From positions 84,513,389 through 84,577,388 of the forward strand of contig NC_092808.1 of NCBI RefSeq assembly GCF_040954645.1: a stretch of 64,000 nucleotides of DNA, in the 5' to 3' direction. This DNA is from Diabrotica undecimpunctata. Taxonomy: Eukaryota; Arthropoda; Insecta; Coleoptera; Chrysomelidae. The notes beneath the pieces were generated by a model. The model worked only from the letters and a program-made list of their open reading frames with translations, was not told where the DNA came from and searched no databases. Each line of letters starts with the position of its first letter. Positions within the stretch are counted from its first letter, which is position 1. Of the stretch, positions 32,839-45,152 are shown piece by piece. Both the position numbers and the translations under genes were made by a program.

Positions 32839-34509
32839 CAAATTAATATTACAATATTAAATTGATTTAAAATAACTACAAAACTGACTACGTTGAAGAA
32901 ACAGCTAAGAGTGATTTTCGTCGTCTAAGAGGCTCATTTATAACTTGCCTATTAAACTCAGAGCTATATACATGCAGTAGTGATATTTTGTTGTTGATTT
33001 TTTACCATCTTCGAATGTATATTATTTAAATTTATATTTATGTTCTTAATATCGAGGTAAAAACTTTACTTTTTGTAACTGTTTATAGTTTTTTATGTTT
33101 TCATAGTTATTGTTTCTAATATGATAAAAAACTGTTTTTATTAGAATAATATAGTCTAGCTTAATCAAATAAAAACGTACAAGACCCTGTAGTAACTAAA
33201 GCCACGTTAACTAAAGTGGACGTCAATATTTAATATCAAGATTCTCTACAAATATCCAGAGTATTATTACGGTCATTGAATCACTGGACATATCCGAACT
33301 TATCTACGTTCGGACCAAGAACTTGAGTTTGACTTCTAACTTCGAGATTCGTACTTTTGACAGCATTATATAAGACGCAGTAAGGGTATTCAATGGATTT
33401 CCAGATGTGTATACATATTTTAGTGTATATAGTGCTGATTTATTACAATAGATTGTTGGAAACTTTGGAATATTTTGGAAGGTTATGGTTATCACAGTTG
33501 ACCCATGTCACCTGTCCTTCTAATATTAAGTTTGATTAATACCTACTTAGATGTACTGAGCCCTTAATAGAAAAATAAATAGTAGTAGTAGAATTTTAAA
33601 AGATTTATGTTATAAATTGTAAAAATTGTTATTTTAAATGTTTAAAAGTGCGAAAATCATGCGAATAAAACCTATAAAAAATCATACTTTTTGGTCTATA
33701 AAGATATAAAAAAATTTAAATCTTTGATGAAAAAGCTGTTCCTTCTTATTCTAGCATTTTTTCTGTATATTTTTTAGTTGTTGGTTTATTGTGAAAGATT
33801 TTTATATTTATGTTTTTATATTTTTGAGAAATTCCGAAAATAGTGTCTTAGCTTTTTTGGAATTTTTTCAAAACAACACTTTCTAAACCAGTTAAACTTC
33901 TAGAATATAATGGTTTTGGTTTTGGCACGAGTGAGTTTGTTACTTTCTGCGTCACAAAAAATATAAGCGGTCTTTTTTTTTGGTTATAACTTATTCTAAT
34001 TTTTATGCAGTCCACTTTTTCGAGTGATCGTTCTAAAGATTTTTTTAAAAATGTTTACATAATATTTCCATGAATTACCGTTTCATTCTTTAGTATTTAA
34101 AATGATATATTTGGATTTTTGTATTAGATGACTAAAGGTCTACTTTGGAACAGCCATAATCTTGTGAATATTAAGTTTAGTGTCATAATAAAAAATGAGT
34201 CTATTTGTTTTTTGGTTTAATTTTATATGCAAACAGTTTTCCCGATAAAATCGAAATTTTTGGAGTTATTCGCGAAAAACCGTTTAAAACATGTTTTTTC
34301 ACGTGTAATTTGTAGAATTTCAGCCACGAACAAAAAAAATATTGACTGCAAAACTCTTAACAAAATTTTTGTTTTAAAATTAACTTTTTTTTATTTAGAA
34401 AATCGCATCGACCAAATGGCTATTAGCGAAAAATTAATTGATAATATTGTGGTACTTATTAATGCCTTTCAAGAAATTCAAAGTGTTGTTATAGTTACAG
34501 TCTGCACCT
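32839..34509. other. AT-rich stretch, nothing recognised
   Basis: About 1.7 kb without a supported gene, transposon or RNA. Confidence 0.45.
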
Positions 34510-35010
34510 ACAGCTTCTAGAAATGTCCTGGTATCTTGTTGTTACTTTGTTGTTGATTGTAGAGGGGACATTCACATAGTATGTGCATTATTGTTAGTGT
34601 CGTATTACAGTTTCACATCGCAGCGGTTCGTACTTTTTAATTAAGTTATCATGTGTTAACCTAGTATGTCCAAGTCTGAGGCGCGTTACTATTATTTCTT
34701 GGCTTCTTGACGTAGGTAACACATTCCACGTCTCTATGCTGGGTTTCACTTGTTTTAATTTTTAATTCGACACATTCCATTTATTTTTCCAGGCACTTAA
34801 GATTCATTTTTTTATGTAAGCTTTTATATCCGTTGATACCGATGTGTTTACAATTTCGGAAACGTCCCTCACTATCGGGTCTTTTGCACTATGGCCAGCA
34901 GTTTCGTTGCCTTTTATTCCTATATGAAATGGGATCCAGATAAAATTTATCTCATTATGATTGATATAAGCCTGAAAAAGGATCGTTTTAACTTTTATTA
35001 AAAGAGGGTT
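34510..35010 (-). pseudogene. I/Jockey-type LINE C-terminal fragment
   Basis: Minus strand. FIWIPFHIGIKGNETAGHSAK (~34885-34945) is the last RNase H block, with Gly where the catalytic Asp is expected (normally GNExAD). VTRLRLGHTRLTHDNLIKKY (~34630-34690) and RCE mark the start of the Cys/His C-terminus. It is a third, separate copy of this type in the window. RT is not clear upstream, and the segment to 35.44 kb may contain more of it. Confidence 0.72.
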
Positions 35011-35730
35011 TTTTGGAAATTCACTTTTCTAAAGACGAACAAGTTTTTTTTTTGAAAAAATTTTCCATCCCAGAGTTGAGGTGGTCACCACCTCCAGAGA
35101 AGAAACACATTATGACATAGGGAAGATTTTGAACTTTCAGCTATTTTTTAACCACTCAAAATTTTAAGCAAATCTATAGTCAGAAGTTTTCTATTATTGT
35201 TACCGTCATATCCTGGACCATAATGACCAACTAAAACTCAAGTTTGCAACCTTTTACCATTATCGAAATATAACAGAAGCAGTGCCTTGGCATTGGTTTT
35301 ATGTAGATTTGCTGTGGGCCATATAGCAGCAGCCATTTTTGCCTCTATCTTCATGTACTTTATTTGAATCTCAGCGAACTCTTTTTTGAAACTTTACTCA
35401 GAGTCTGTTATCTCAGCTTCTAGTTAAGTATTTGAATACACGTCTGGAGCATCCCTGATTACTGCCGTTGGGTTTGTATTTGTATACTTAGAAGATTTAC
35501 TCAGTTCTAAGTGTTCTGAGAATTTATTTTTCCTTATCATCTCGTTAGCAATTTTTTTGCACACAAGTTGGGACGAAATACTATCAGGTACACAGTGGTA
35601 TCACTTTCTTACCTTGTAGCATGCATATTTTGGTGTTGTACTTTAGGGTTAGGATGTGCATTAGTAGCCAAAAGAATCCGACTGTATGATGAGTTGGTTG
35701 TAATGCAGCTGTCTGTGATTTGCCCATTGA
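35011..35730. other. Possible upstream LINE remains, unassigned
   Basis: No block is clear enough to name. It lies on the 5' side of the LINE C-terminal fragment, so part of it may be decayed RNase H or RT sequence. Confidence 0.25.
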
Positions 35731-35795
35731 CTATGGTGAGTGTTAATGTGTATGTGTGTGTTTGTAGGTGTGTGTGTTTGTGCGCCTGTGTCATG
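35731..35795. repeat. Imperfect (TG)n repeat
   Basis: An alternating TG-rich tract with TT and GC interruptions, the only non-TA dinucleotide repeat of note in the window. Confidence 0.85.
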
Positions 35796-36589
35796 GTCAG
35801 TTGACAAATCTATAGGAATTAGGAATAAATCATTAATGACATAGCACCATCCAACAAAACACCGATGAAATATTTTTAGTAATTTTGAACAGTGACTTTG
35901 TTATATGTGTTTGTGTATCAATAGCTGATAAGTAAACTCTTTTGAATTATGAATTTATTAGATTTAAATTTAGTTATTTTATTTACGTTATATTTAATAA
36001 AGTTTCCTATTAATATTACAAATTTTATTTTATTATGGTTTTTGACATAACCGGAAATTGACACCAGCAAAACATAGGCGTTACGTTTAGTTTTTAGGAG
36101 GTTTAAGGTTTTCAAAAAACTGATACTTTTTCACAAGAATAGAAATAATATCGAAAAAAATATGAATGTCTGAATTATTTAGCAAAATACCTGTGCAAAA
36201 TACCATGTGTGCCACACATGGTACATTTCCTATTTAAAATTTAAGGATTGGGGTACCGGAAGGGAGGGGGTTAAAAATTGGCATATATCTATTTCGTCAC
36301 AAAATGACCACTTTAGCATAAAAAGGCATATTTTCCATTTATTGCGAGTTTTAAAACTTGGGACTTGGTATATAGCATATATAAATTTAGAGAAACCCCA
36401 GTATAAGGACAAGTATTCTTTTCCTTACATTACAGTATAAACAAGAGAAATTTTTTGTCAAAAATTTAAGTTCGATAAGAAATTATTAGGTTATCGTACT
36501 AATTTTAACAACCAGACCAATTTGGTATTAAAACGTTTTGAGTTCAAAAGTTTTTAATTGTGTTAAAATAATATTAACACCAACGGATC
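35796..36589. other. AT-rich stretch, nothing recognised
   Basis: An open frame at 36207-36440 has no family signature. TTTAAAATTTAAG and GAGTTTTAAAACTTGGG motifs recur loosely at 36231 and 36345, which may reflect a decayed repeat. Confidence 0.3.
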
Positions 36590-37143
36590 TGTGGCAATAT
36601 CTGATGTAAGATCCGTGGCTTTAATGCAAAATGGTCGTAGCCAATATTATGCCGCCTAGGTGCTATGTATAAGTCTGCTATTTAAAGAGCTTGCCCAATG
36701 CAATATTGCCGACAGCTTAACTCAGTTATAGTTTGGGCTGGTATTAGTTCCGATGCCAGTGCTAACGTAGTTGTTGTGGATGGAGGTTCGTTAATAGAAG
36801 CAATGTATAAAACAAACATTTTAGATGAGTATGTGGTACCTTTTGCGCCATTCGTAGGACCCAGAAAGCGCGTCTCCACCATGCTAGAATCGTCGACGAA
36901 TACATAAAAGACGTTGGTATTGTCCGTATGAATTGACCAGCTTTCAGCCTCAATCTCAATCCAATCTAACATCTATGGGAAGACGAATTCAAGTTCGGCT
37001 ACCCCGTACAAACAACTTGTCTGAGCTAAATGCATCGCTTAAGACAATGTGGAACGAATTGGACCAACTTCATGTTCAAATTTTAATAAGCACAGTACCC
37101 AGACTTATAAAGGCTGTTATAAAGTCTCGAAAGAGAAAATACT
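36590..37143 (+). pseudogene. Tc1-like transposase relic
   Basis: The C-terminal half of a Tc1-type transposase, unrelated to the copy at 29.1 kb. SVIVWAGISSDASANVVVVD and GGSLIEAMYKTNILDEYVVP (~36725-36840) are followed, in another frame, by ARLHHARIVDEYIKDVGIV and PAFSLNLNPI then a stop where the catalytic Glu should be, then HLWE (~36870-36980). The end, VRLPRTNNLSELNASLKTMW and STVPRLIKAVIKSRKRKY, is the usual last helix. The first Asp lies upstream of the recognisable part and the second (DN before ARxH) is not visible, so the relic is inactive. Confidence 0.82.
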
Positions 37144-37554
37144 AAGTATTCATAACAAATGACAGTAGCCTTATTTTGTTATAACTGGTTTTTTATCGGC
37201 AAAGCTACTTTCCATTTTTTAAATTTTCGAATACAGCTATTTGTTTTTATAAATACATAACTTTTTTTGCATAAATTTTGTGCTTTTTATCCACCTTTAA
37301 TAATTAAATATATGCCTAATATAAAAGTGGCATCTCCAAAAAGCATCTTCTTCTCCATACAATACGGTGGTTGTTAAGCAGTTCTTCGTTAATTATGTAA
37401 GTATTGTTAATTAAATAAAGCTGTTTTTTTTAATTTTTTAAACATATCTCATTAAACAGATGTCTTAGAATAACTAAGTAACTAAGTAGATTAGAATAAC
37501 TAAAATATTAAAGCGTGATAAACACTTTGTAACAACTATAAATAATTGGGATTT

Positions 37555-39070
37555 TAAGTTACTTCCTCATCGGAAGACTCAGAAGAATCTTTTTCGGGTG
37601 CGTTCAGGGATGCTCTTCTCTTTTTGATATTTTTCTTTAATGGCTAAGCTGGCAAAGATTTTTTCTTTGAGTTATGTTCAAGCTGAACATTACGCTTGAC
37701 GGTATCCCTTTTCTTCGAATTTTTTTTTTAAATCAACATATGTATTCTCTGATGTATCAGTCAGATTAGCTGTCTTTCGTCTCAATCTTCCTCTTTTTGG
37801 GGTTTGGTTAGGTCTGCTTTCGGCAATGGCTTAATATCTTGAGGCGAAATAAATACTGCTGAATTATTAGGCTTTGGTGATGGAGTAGTGTGTATTTTTG
37901 GTGACAAGGTAGTGGATAGACCCGGTTGACTTTCAAGTGACTGTTGTGTTGAACTGTAGGTGATTCTGGTTGGATATTTTTTATGTTTTCTTCATATAGA
38001 GGTCTATCAGTCACAGTGGATGCATTAAAATCACTATCTTTAAAAATCTCTCGATCGATTTAAAAGCCAAATACCAGTGCAGAAATAACCAGCAAGAATA
38101 TTGACAGGCGTAGTGGCCAAAGAAAGTGATGTTTTTACAATTGAAAGCAAATTGTATATAGTCATTCTTTTTCCAGAATAATTTTTTACCCACTGATCAC
38201 CAGCATTAATAAAATATTTCTTAAACGGATCATATACCCCACGATCTATAGGTTAAAGCCTATGTGAAGTGTTTAACAAATTGTTTAATAAAAACAAGAA
38301 ATTCACTATCTTCCATCCATCCATGGACTTATTTCCAGTTCCTATACACCCAACTGGTCCATCTCTAATAAAGTGGTCTTAAAAACGGAATCGTGGGAAG
38401 ACGAACATGGGGGTACGGTATTTCCCACTGCATTAATGGCTACACATAGTGTTACTAGAGTTCCAAGTTCCTGAGATGATATGGATTATAATTGCTTAGT
38501 TCCTTTTCTAGCTATAACTTTGGATGGCTTCTGAACGGTCAAAACACCCGTCTCGCCAATGTTATATATATATTGTAAGGCTTAAAATATATCTGTCTAA
38601 AACCGTTGATAATTTTTATTAAAAAAGTTGTTTACATTTTCTCTATTAAAATTCATGGCTCGTGAAAAGTTAGTAGCTTGAGGTGTACGAAGACTTAAAT
38701 TTGCATTTTGTCGCATAAAAGCAATAAGCCCTGCATGTTCAGTCGTGTTCCTATTTTCTGGTTAGAACAGTCTGTTACACTTTGCAAATTGACAAGCTAA
38801 CTTGCGTAAATCTTTTGTGGTAGTCCGAAATAATCATTAAATACTCTGTTGTGAGGATTGTATCCAACCCGAGGTTGTAAGTTTAACATAGTGATATAAA
38901 GAAACGTGACACATACCATAATCATTAGCCACTTTTCTAATAGATTGGTTAATATCTATTACCTTCCTAGCTGTTTCGTCATAAGTAACTTTTGGCTGTT
39001 TTTCAGCCAAAACGATTTTCTTGGCCTTGGCTTTACTATTTTTTGTCGATCTAGAAAATAAAGAACTCTA
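37555..39070 (-). pseudogene. pogo-type transposase relic
   Basis: Minus strand. It begins with a psq-type helix-turn-helix (TARKVIDINQSIRKVANDYG, ~38925-38990), then a CENP-B-like stretch (TEHAGLIAFMRQNANLSL and ATNFSRAMNFNRENVNNFF). The catalytic region follows: YNIGETGVLTVQKPSKVIAR (~38495-38565), LVTLCVAINAVGNTVPP, then GTGNKS and WMDG (~38310-38340). The tail, about 37570-38010, has VTDRPLYEEN and ESPTVQHNSH and then a Lys/Glu-rich end. In intact pogo transposases the first block reads IDETG; here IGETG has lost the catalytic Asp. The second and third Asp region (DNHxSH) is missing or scrambled. Many stops. The element ends were not defined. Confidence 0.82.
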
Positions 39071-39099
39071 TTAAAAAAGAATATTATAGGTATCAATTG

Positions 39100-39480
39100 T
39101 AACATGTTACAAATGACACCGCAGTGTGTGTTACAATCGGCACCAAGTTAACCTATAAATAAGAAAGATGATTTTTGTATACATTATTCCCTTCGTAGAG
39201 AAGGTGAGCTACAGTAAACGAAATTAAAGATGTTAAAAAAGATTGGCCATGCCTTAAAATATTTTCAAGTTGAGTTTTGAACGGCAAAATCAACAATTTG
39301 TGACGCAACTAAAATGTTCTTTTATGATGAAATACAAACATGTGCCTGGAACTTGTGCTTAGTACTGCGTAGTTACGGCTAACTCTGAAACTATAGTGCG
39401 TTTTGCTTTATTTCAAAAGATGGCGCAAATATCACTATTGTCACAAAGGACACCTGTTACAATTGACACCAGTCTCCCCC
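39100..39480. repeat. Repeated TTACAA...ACACC motifs beside the pogo relic
   Basis: Four versions of a GTTACAANNGRCACC motif occur at about 39104, 39130, 39437 and 39452, the last followed by AGTCTCCCCC. They lie just upstream of the transposase start and could be its subterminal binding sites. I did not find the matching left end. Confidence 0.5.
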
Positions 39481-40590
39481 AAACCAGTTTGTTTGTTTAA
39501 TTTTTGAATTTGTTGGTAATCAATTGTTTCTAATTTTAGTGTTTCCGTACCGTTAGGGGCGTAGATCATTAATAACAGAACAACCTGATCAAGGTCTTTT
39601 CGCTTCAGATTAATTAGTATATTACATTATTTAAATACATTTTTTAGATTATTAATTGTTTTTTCTACAATAGTTTCTTTAGTAAATAAACAATACTAAT
39701 TAAAATATTTAAATTTTCCGGTTTAACCAAATTAAAAACCTGTGATCAGCATGGCATGCCTTCTTCCTGCTATATCGCATCTTTTGCGCCTGTCAGTTTT
39801 TTTACATTCAAACTATTCAAACCTAGCTATCCTTAAATCACTTCTTCTTTGTCTTCTCAAATACATAAAAGCACGCTAGCCAAACTCCCTCTTTAGCTTC
39901 TCAAATAGAAGCAAGTAACGTCATCTCACGCTTCTCAAATGGAAGCAGATTTTAAGTAAATGTTTTTTATTAAATAGTTAACTTAATTAAATTCAGTGTT
40001 AGTGCATCGAATATGTAAGTACCTGAAATTTTTTATTGCAGAAGAAAATCAACAGTTTTTCTACCAGTATTTCGTAAATGCCAGTCCGACAAATTACAGG
40101 GTTGCCGGATATACAACTAATTTCTTTTCTCTATAAATGCATTTATGTATTTCTAAAAACCATTAAAATAAAGATTTGTGTATTTTAGGAACATTTGATT
40201 GAAATATTTATGTTTTTTATTATCATTCAAAATTATGCTTTGTTGGCAATTTCGATACTGTTATTTATTTATGTAAATAATAAAATAAAAATATTTTTAC
40301 CGAAAATCTCATTTTAATTATTATATTTTCAATTTACTTACTTTACCTTTCTTTACTTACAATTCAATGACTACACTATTACTAATCAGCAATTTTGCAA
40401 CCTATTGGTGGGTCGTTTGAAATTTATATTTATTTTTTATCTACTAAATGTAGGAAGGTGAGAATATAGTTTTACAAATATTTGCTTTTAAGTCATTGAA
40501 CCAGCTACCTCATCTTTTCTCCTACAAAATTTTTAAGGGTTCCATCTGCTACTCATATACAGTCTTTTGCTGTCAGAACTTATCGATTTA
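39481..40590. other. Mostly unassigned, possible LINE endonuclease trace
   Basis: No firm family. On the minus strand at about 39500-39590 the peptide IYAPNGTETLKLETIDYQQI resembles the YAP block of LINE endonucleases, which is a weak match. The rest is AT-rich. Confidence 0.25.
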
Positions 40591-40875
40591 TGATTAAAAT
40601 TTTTTAATTAGTTGTTTTATCGTTTGCAGGTGGTCGTTTGTGCCAAATTTTGGTCAAAATCCGTCTGCTCTCTGGTTTGGTACAGGTCAAATTTTTTATC
40701 CAACCTTGTTAATATTTTTGTAGTTTGTACATAAGTCTTAAGAGGCTAATGAGTCAATATCTTCTAGGTCCGTTTTATCTTCTTTTTTATGAATCAAAAT
40801 TATTACAGCCTTATTTCGTTTAGACGGTATCAAATATTCACGTAAGCTTAAATTAAAGTTTAAGTTAAAGTTCTT
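40590..40875 (-). pseudogene. LINE reverse transcriptase finger fragment
   Basis: The minus-strand reading SLASLRLMYKL, ILTRLDKKFDLYQTREQTDF and then FGTNDHLQTIKQLIKNFNHK matches the finger region of LINE reverse transcriptases, which typically runs L.YKLFTKIL, QPREQAGFR, GFGTNDH, QTIKQLIEK. Frameshifts separate the blocks. No catalytic motif is present in this short piece. Confidence 0.6.
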
Positions 40876-41210
40876 GTAATTTGAAGCTCAGGGCCTTGCT
40901 CTCGTTATTGAGGGATTCTGCAATTCTTCCATTATCTCCTAGTTCTAATCACCATACAATTAAAAATACTAAGCTGCTGCAGCATAAAGCGAATTTGATA
41001 GTACATTATTAAATACGATTTCTATATCTAGACAGGCGGCTCATGCAATCTCTCCATGAATAATAGAGTGACTGATTTTCTTAACAATTTCGTCAAGTGC
41101 TCTCTCTGTTGATTTTCTTTCTTACTATAGATGTTGGTGGCTATTGCGGTGATGATCCCTCAATGGCCCGTCTATAATATGTCTATGTCTATCAAGATAT
41201 TTTTCTATTT
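40876..41210 (-). pseudogene. R1/Jockey-type RT motif A fragment
   Basis: The minus-strand reading KSTERALDEIVKKISHSIIH, GEIA, then AACLDIEIVFNNVLSNS matches the region around motif A of R1/Jockey-type reverse transcriptases (normally KSTETALHxLV...AAFLDIEGAFDNV). The catalytic Asp of FDN is replaced in this copy (FNN), but the LDI Asp remains. It is a short decayed piece of a different family from the fragment to its left. Confidence 0.6.
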
Positions 41211-41272
41211 TTGTCTTTGACAAAAATGATGTTAGAATGATCAGAGTAGGATTTGTCGTCCTATTTTGTTTA

Positions 41273-41925
41273 TGTACCGGCTGGTCCAATAACCCGATCT
41301 CTCGGATATATATCAGAAACTATTCTTGTATGTTATAACTTTAGGAGAAAAAATTCCTTAGTAAAAGTGGCCAAGAGAAATCGCTAGAAACAACTTTAAA
41401 GTTTCTGGGTTAACCGCTAGGGGGCGTAACCTGTGAAGAAAAATTTGAACACCAGTTTTTTGTGAAATATGCCCAATTATACCAAGGGTTAAATAGTTAA
41501 ACTAGAAAGAGGCCTAAATTCCGAACAAAGTTGTTCAAGTACTTTTTTTTATTTTTCCAAAAAAAAGGATGGGGGAGAGTGGGAAAGTATTTGTGGATAA
41601 ATACCTATAACTTTTGTAAGAATCAACCGATTTTAACGAAATTAGTGTCATTAGAAAGAGTGGGGATGATTTAATTTACATCTGCTATAAAACAATTGCA
41701 TTTAGTTTTAATTGTCATGGGTAGAGGGTACTTTCGAATAGAAAAAATTAAAATTTGTTTTTCTTAAAAATATTTAATGGAAACACCTATTTATTGTAAA
41801 TTATAATGAAACTGGATTAAATTCGTAATAAAATGGCATAACCTGCATGTTAATAGCTTTGGTCGAGCTCGAGATATGAAAAAAACGCATAAACATAGTA
41901 AGTATAGTATTGACTCACCCTTTAT
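41273..41925 (+). repeat. Left long terminal inverted repeat
   Basis: Pairs with 43634-44270. Landmarks shared by both arms: GAGAGATCG, GTTTCTGGGTTAACCG, GCCCAATTATACCA, GTGGGAAAGTATTTGT, AACGCATAAACAT and AGTATAGTATTGA. Arms this long are unusual for mariner elements, whose repeats are often about 30 bp. Confidence 0.85.
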
Positions 41926-41992
41926 TAAAACTTAAAATTAAATATGTGAAAGATCATACAAATATCTCGATCATTAAAACTTATTGTCCAAT

Positions 41993-43324
41993 TCAATGTT
42001 CAAATTGTTTTCCATCGTTGTCCACACAAAGATGTAGTCTTTTGCGCGTAGACATAACAGATGCTTCAATCTCAGCTGTTGATATACTATTTATTGCGTT
42101 TATAATGCGCTCTTTCATGTCGTCTCCCGTGGTTGGTGGTAATTGGTACACTAAGTCCTTCAATTTTCCCCACAGATAAAAGTCCAGACATGTTAAGTCT
42201 GGAGATCTAGCTGGCCATGAAAATATACTTTCCCTTCCAATCCATTTATTTGGATAACTTGCATACAAATAATCTCGAACTCGTCTGAAAAAGTGCGCAG
42301 AACACCCGTTATGTTGTAATATCATATCTCTTCTTTTTGTAAGGAAATATCTTCGAATAAAACAGGAAACTGATTTTACAGAAAATCCAAATATGTTTCG
42401 CCATTTAAAGCTCTATCAAAGAAATATGGACCTACGACCTTTCCATCAACTATACCACACCAAACAATAAGACTATCTATAAGAAACCATATATAAGAAA
42501 CCATCTACCTTGAACCTGCACCTCATGTATCCAGTGCGGATTTTCTTCAGCCCAATAATGAATATTATGCATATTAACACCACCTGCACTATTAAACGTA
42601 GCCTCGTCTGTCCACAAAATCTTTGACATGATATGCAGTTGTTCTTCTAGCAGACCTCACATTCAATTGCAGTTATCCAGTCTTGCATCAAAATATCTCT
42701 TATGTAAAGCTTGGTGGAGAACTACATGATAAGGATGCAGTCTAACAAACAGAGCAACAAATATTGGTGAAAAAGAAACCACTATATTTACTAAAACTCA
42801 CAAAATCTTGAAAAATCCACAATTGTTTCACAAAACAAATCGTGCATAATTATTTTTAAGAAACGAATAAAAGGATAAAAGCGCCGTGTTGCCGTTTTTA
42901 TCCGAATATTAAAATACCAGTTGAATCTAAAGTTTAAAGGGAATTCCAAGTTTCTGACCTAAACGTTCACTTTATAATATGAAAAATCAACCTGTGTTAT
43001 TTTAAAATCCTTAGAACAGTAGTTTGGGTATGTTTAATTCTATAGAGATTTGCCGACTTCTTATATGTGGATTATGTTGAATTAAAGCAAGAACATTGAT
43101 TGAATTATCTTCGGTCATACTTCTACTATGTCGTTTAAAACAAGGACGATGAAAATTACCAGTTTCTCTTAATCTTCTTGCCTTCTTTCAAATACTTCTT
43201 TGCCATAATGTCTCCTGTCAGGATATCTTACAGAATATATTATACGTGAGGCAATAGCGGCATTTTGGTGACATTCGGAATAAACTCCAATCATATCATA
43301 CAATTCTGCGTGTGATATACTCAT
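41993..43324 (-). pseudogene. mariner-type transposase (DD41D spacing), decayed
   Basis: The start at 43324 (MSISHAELYDMIGVYSECHQ) and GKEVFERRQ mark the N-terminal DNA-binding part. After a scrambled middle, HPYHVVLHQALHKRYFDAR and ILWTDEATFNSAG (first Asp, ~42600) follow, then WAEENPHWIHEVQVQGRW, VVGPYFFDRALNGE, ILQHNGCSAHFFRRVRDYL and SPDLTCLDFYLWGKLKD. In the second block, His-Asn replaces the expected His-Asp, so the second catalytic Asp is lost. Forty-one residues lie between that position and the last Asp (LDFYLWG), the DD41D spacing described for rosa-type mariners. The C-terminus to 41993 is open. A stretch around 42830-42960 shows no transposase similarity and may be an insertion. 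Inactive. Confidence 0.85.
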
Positions 43325-43633
43325 CACGAATTATTAGTACTGATAATTAATTACTAATATTACCGATACTAATATCTATTGAAAAAAGTACAATCTTCAA
43401 TTCGGATTATAATATAACACTTCTTAATAATGTTTTGACTACTGTCAATAAATAAACAATATGAACTCCCCGTCAAATTCATTGTCGTAGCCTACTTAGT
43501 TTCGAAAAAACTATTTTTAATCATATGAATTATTATCAATGGTCAAAATAGGTATCAACTCAATTAAGTTTCTTCTGCTATAAAAAATGTTGAAAGTACC
43601 TACTGATTTATTTTTTAATTTAATATTTATTAC

Positions 43634-44270
43634 AGGGTCAATACTATACTTACTTTATGTTTATGCGTTTTTATTCATATCTCGAGTTTGACAAAAGCTA
43701 TTAACATGCGGTTTGCGCCATTGTGTTACAAATTTAATCCAGTTCCATTTTAATTTTTAATAAGTAGGTGTTTCTATTAAACATTTTAAAGAAAAACAAA
43801 TTTTTTTTATTCGAAAGTACCCTCTACCTATGACAATTAAAACTAAATTCAATTATTTTATAATAGATATAAATTAGCTCATCCACACCCTTTCTAATGA
43901 CACTAATTTTGTTAAAATCGGTTTATCCGAACCAAAGTTATAGGTATTTATCTACAAATACTTTCCCACTCTCCCCCACCCTTTATTTGAAAAAAATTTA
44001 AAAAAGTACTGAAACCACTTTGTGCAGAATTTAGGCCTATTTCTAGTTTACTTATTTAACACTTGGTATAATTGGGCATACTTTTCAAAAAACTGGTTTT
44101 CAAAGTTTTCTTCGCAGGTTACGCCCCGAGCGGTTAACCCAGAAACTTGAAAGTTATTTCCAGCGATTTCTCTTGGCCACTTTTACTAAGGAATTTTTTC
44201 TCCTAAAGTTATAACATGAATAGTTTCTGATATATAACCGAGAGATCGGCTTATTGGACAACCCGGTACA
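43634..44270 (-). repeat. Right long terminal inverted repeat
   Basis: The inverted partner of 41273-41925, diverged at scattered positions. The divergence suggests an old insertion. Confidence 0.85.
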
Positions 44271-45062
44271 TCTGTCATTATTCTTGTATTATACATACTG
44301 TTCGGAAGCTATTTTTGTAGCATCTTAATGCAATTACTATTTTTTGGGAAATTTAAGCTTAAAATAAGTATTACTGACGTTTCCATTTTTTATTTCTTGT
44401 TCTCAAAATTCACTTTTGTTCTCAAAAATACAAAACTTATATTGAGAAATATTTCCGAAGTGGAAATCGATATGTCAAAAATACACTTATATGAAACTTC
44501 TGGCTTATTCCCAAAAATATAGTACTCTTTAGTTTTTATGCCAATATGTTTATTACTATATATTTTGTCCTTTGCACAGCCTATTACTTTATAGGCTTTT
44601 GTAGCTGGATGTCTTATTTAATTTACCGTGTTTCTTGAAGTACATATCTTTGTTCGAAAAATAATTAATTAAAAGTAAATTCACTGTTTGTTGTAGTATT
44701 ATTGTGGTATAGTTCTATTAATTTACATGGTTTTGGTTGTTTAAAAGTGGTTCTATCTTTTAGTTTTTCGTGTTCAAGACAGTAATTCTACGTCCGCATT
44801 TGCAATTTTATATTTCTCTCATTTGTGCACTTTCAGTCTTACCTCATTTGCAATAATACTAAATATTAATGGAAGTTGTGAGCACTTTGTCTGATTTTAA
44901 TTGTAAACTTTAATGGGTTTTGTAAATTTACCGCTTACTAGCACTTTAATTATGTTTCTCATATAAACGTCTTAAATTGTTCTAATTAAATTTTGTGCAA
45001 TTTCTCTATTGCACATTAAGTCGATAACATCCTTTAGCTGAATACTCTTAAAGCTTTTCCGT

Positions 45063-45068
<6 letters not shown>
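44271..45068. other. AT-rich stretch, nothing recognised
   Basis: An open frame at 44328-44522 has no signature. No element supported. Confidence 0.4.

Positions 45069-45112
<44 letters not shown>
45069..45112. repeat. (TA)n at the left edge of duplicated block A1
   Basis: A TA repeat of about 44 bp. The duplicated block begins immediately after it, as block A2 does after the 108-bp TA tract at 60127-60234. Confidence 0.93.
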
Positions 45113-45114
<2 letters not shown>

Positions 45115-45152
45115 ACGGCATAAAGTGGACTCTGCCCATGTTAAAATTCAGG

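Larger units (their letters stand above)
41273..44270 (-). mobile_element. mariner-type element with ~640-bp inverted repeats
   Basis: A 3.0-kb unit. The outer ends read TGTACCGGCTGGTCC on the left and, inverted, TGTACCGGGTTGTCC on the right. The inverted similarity runs inwards for about 650 bp on the left (41273-41925) and 640 bp on the right (43634-44270), with small indels and substitutions. TA precedes the left end (41271-41272); the right end is followed by TC, so the TA duplication is imperfect. A decayed DD41D transposase sits between the arms on the minus strand. Confidence 0.85.

Noticed and set aside
35609..35794. A Thr/His-rich minus-strand frame
   Set aside because: Translation of the (TG)n repeat and its flank.
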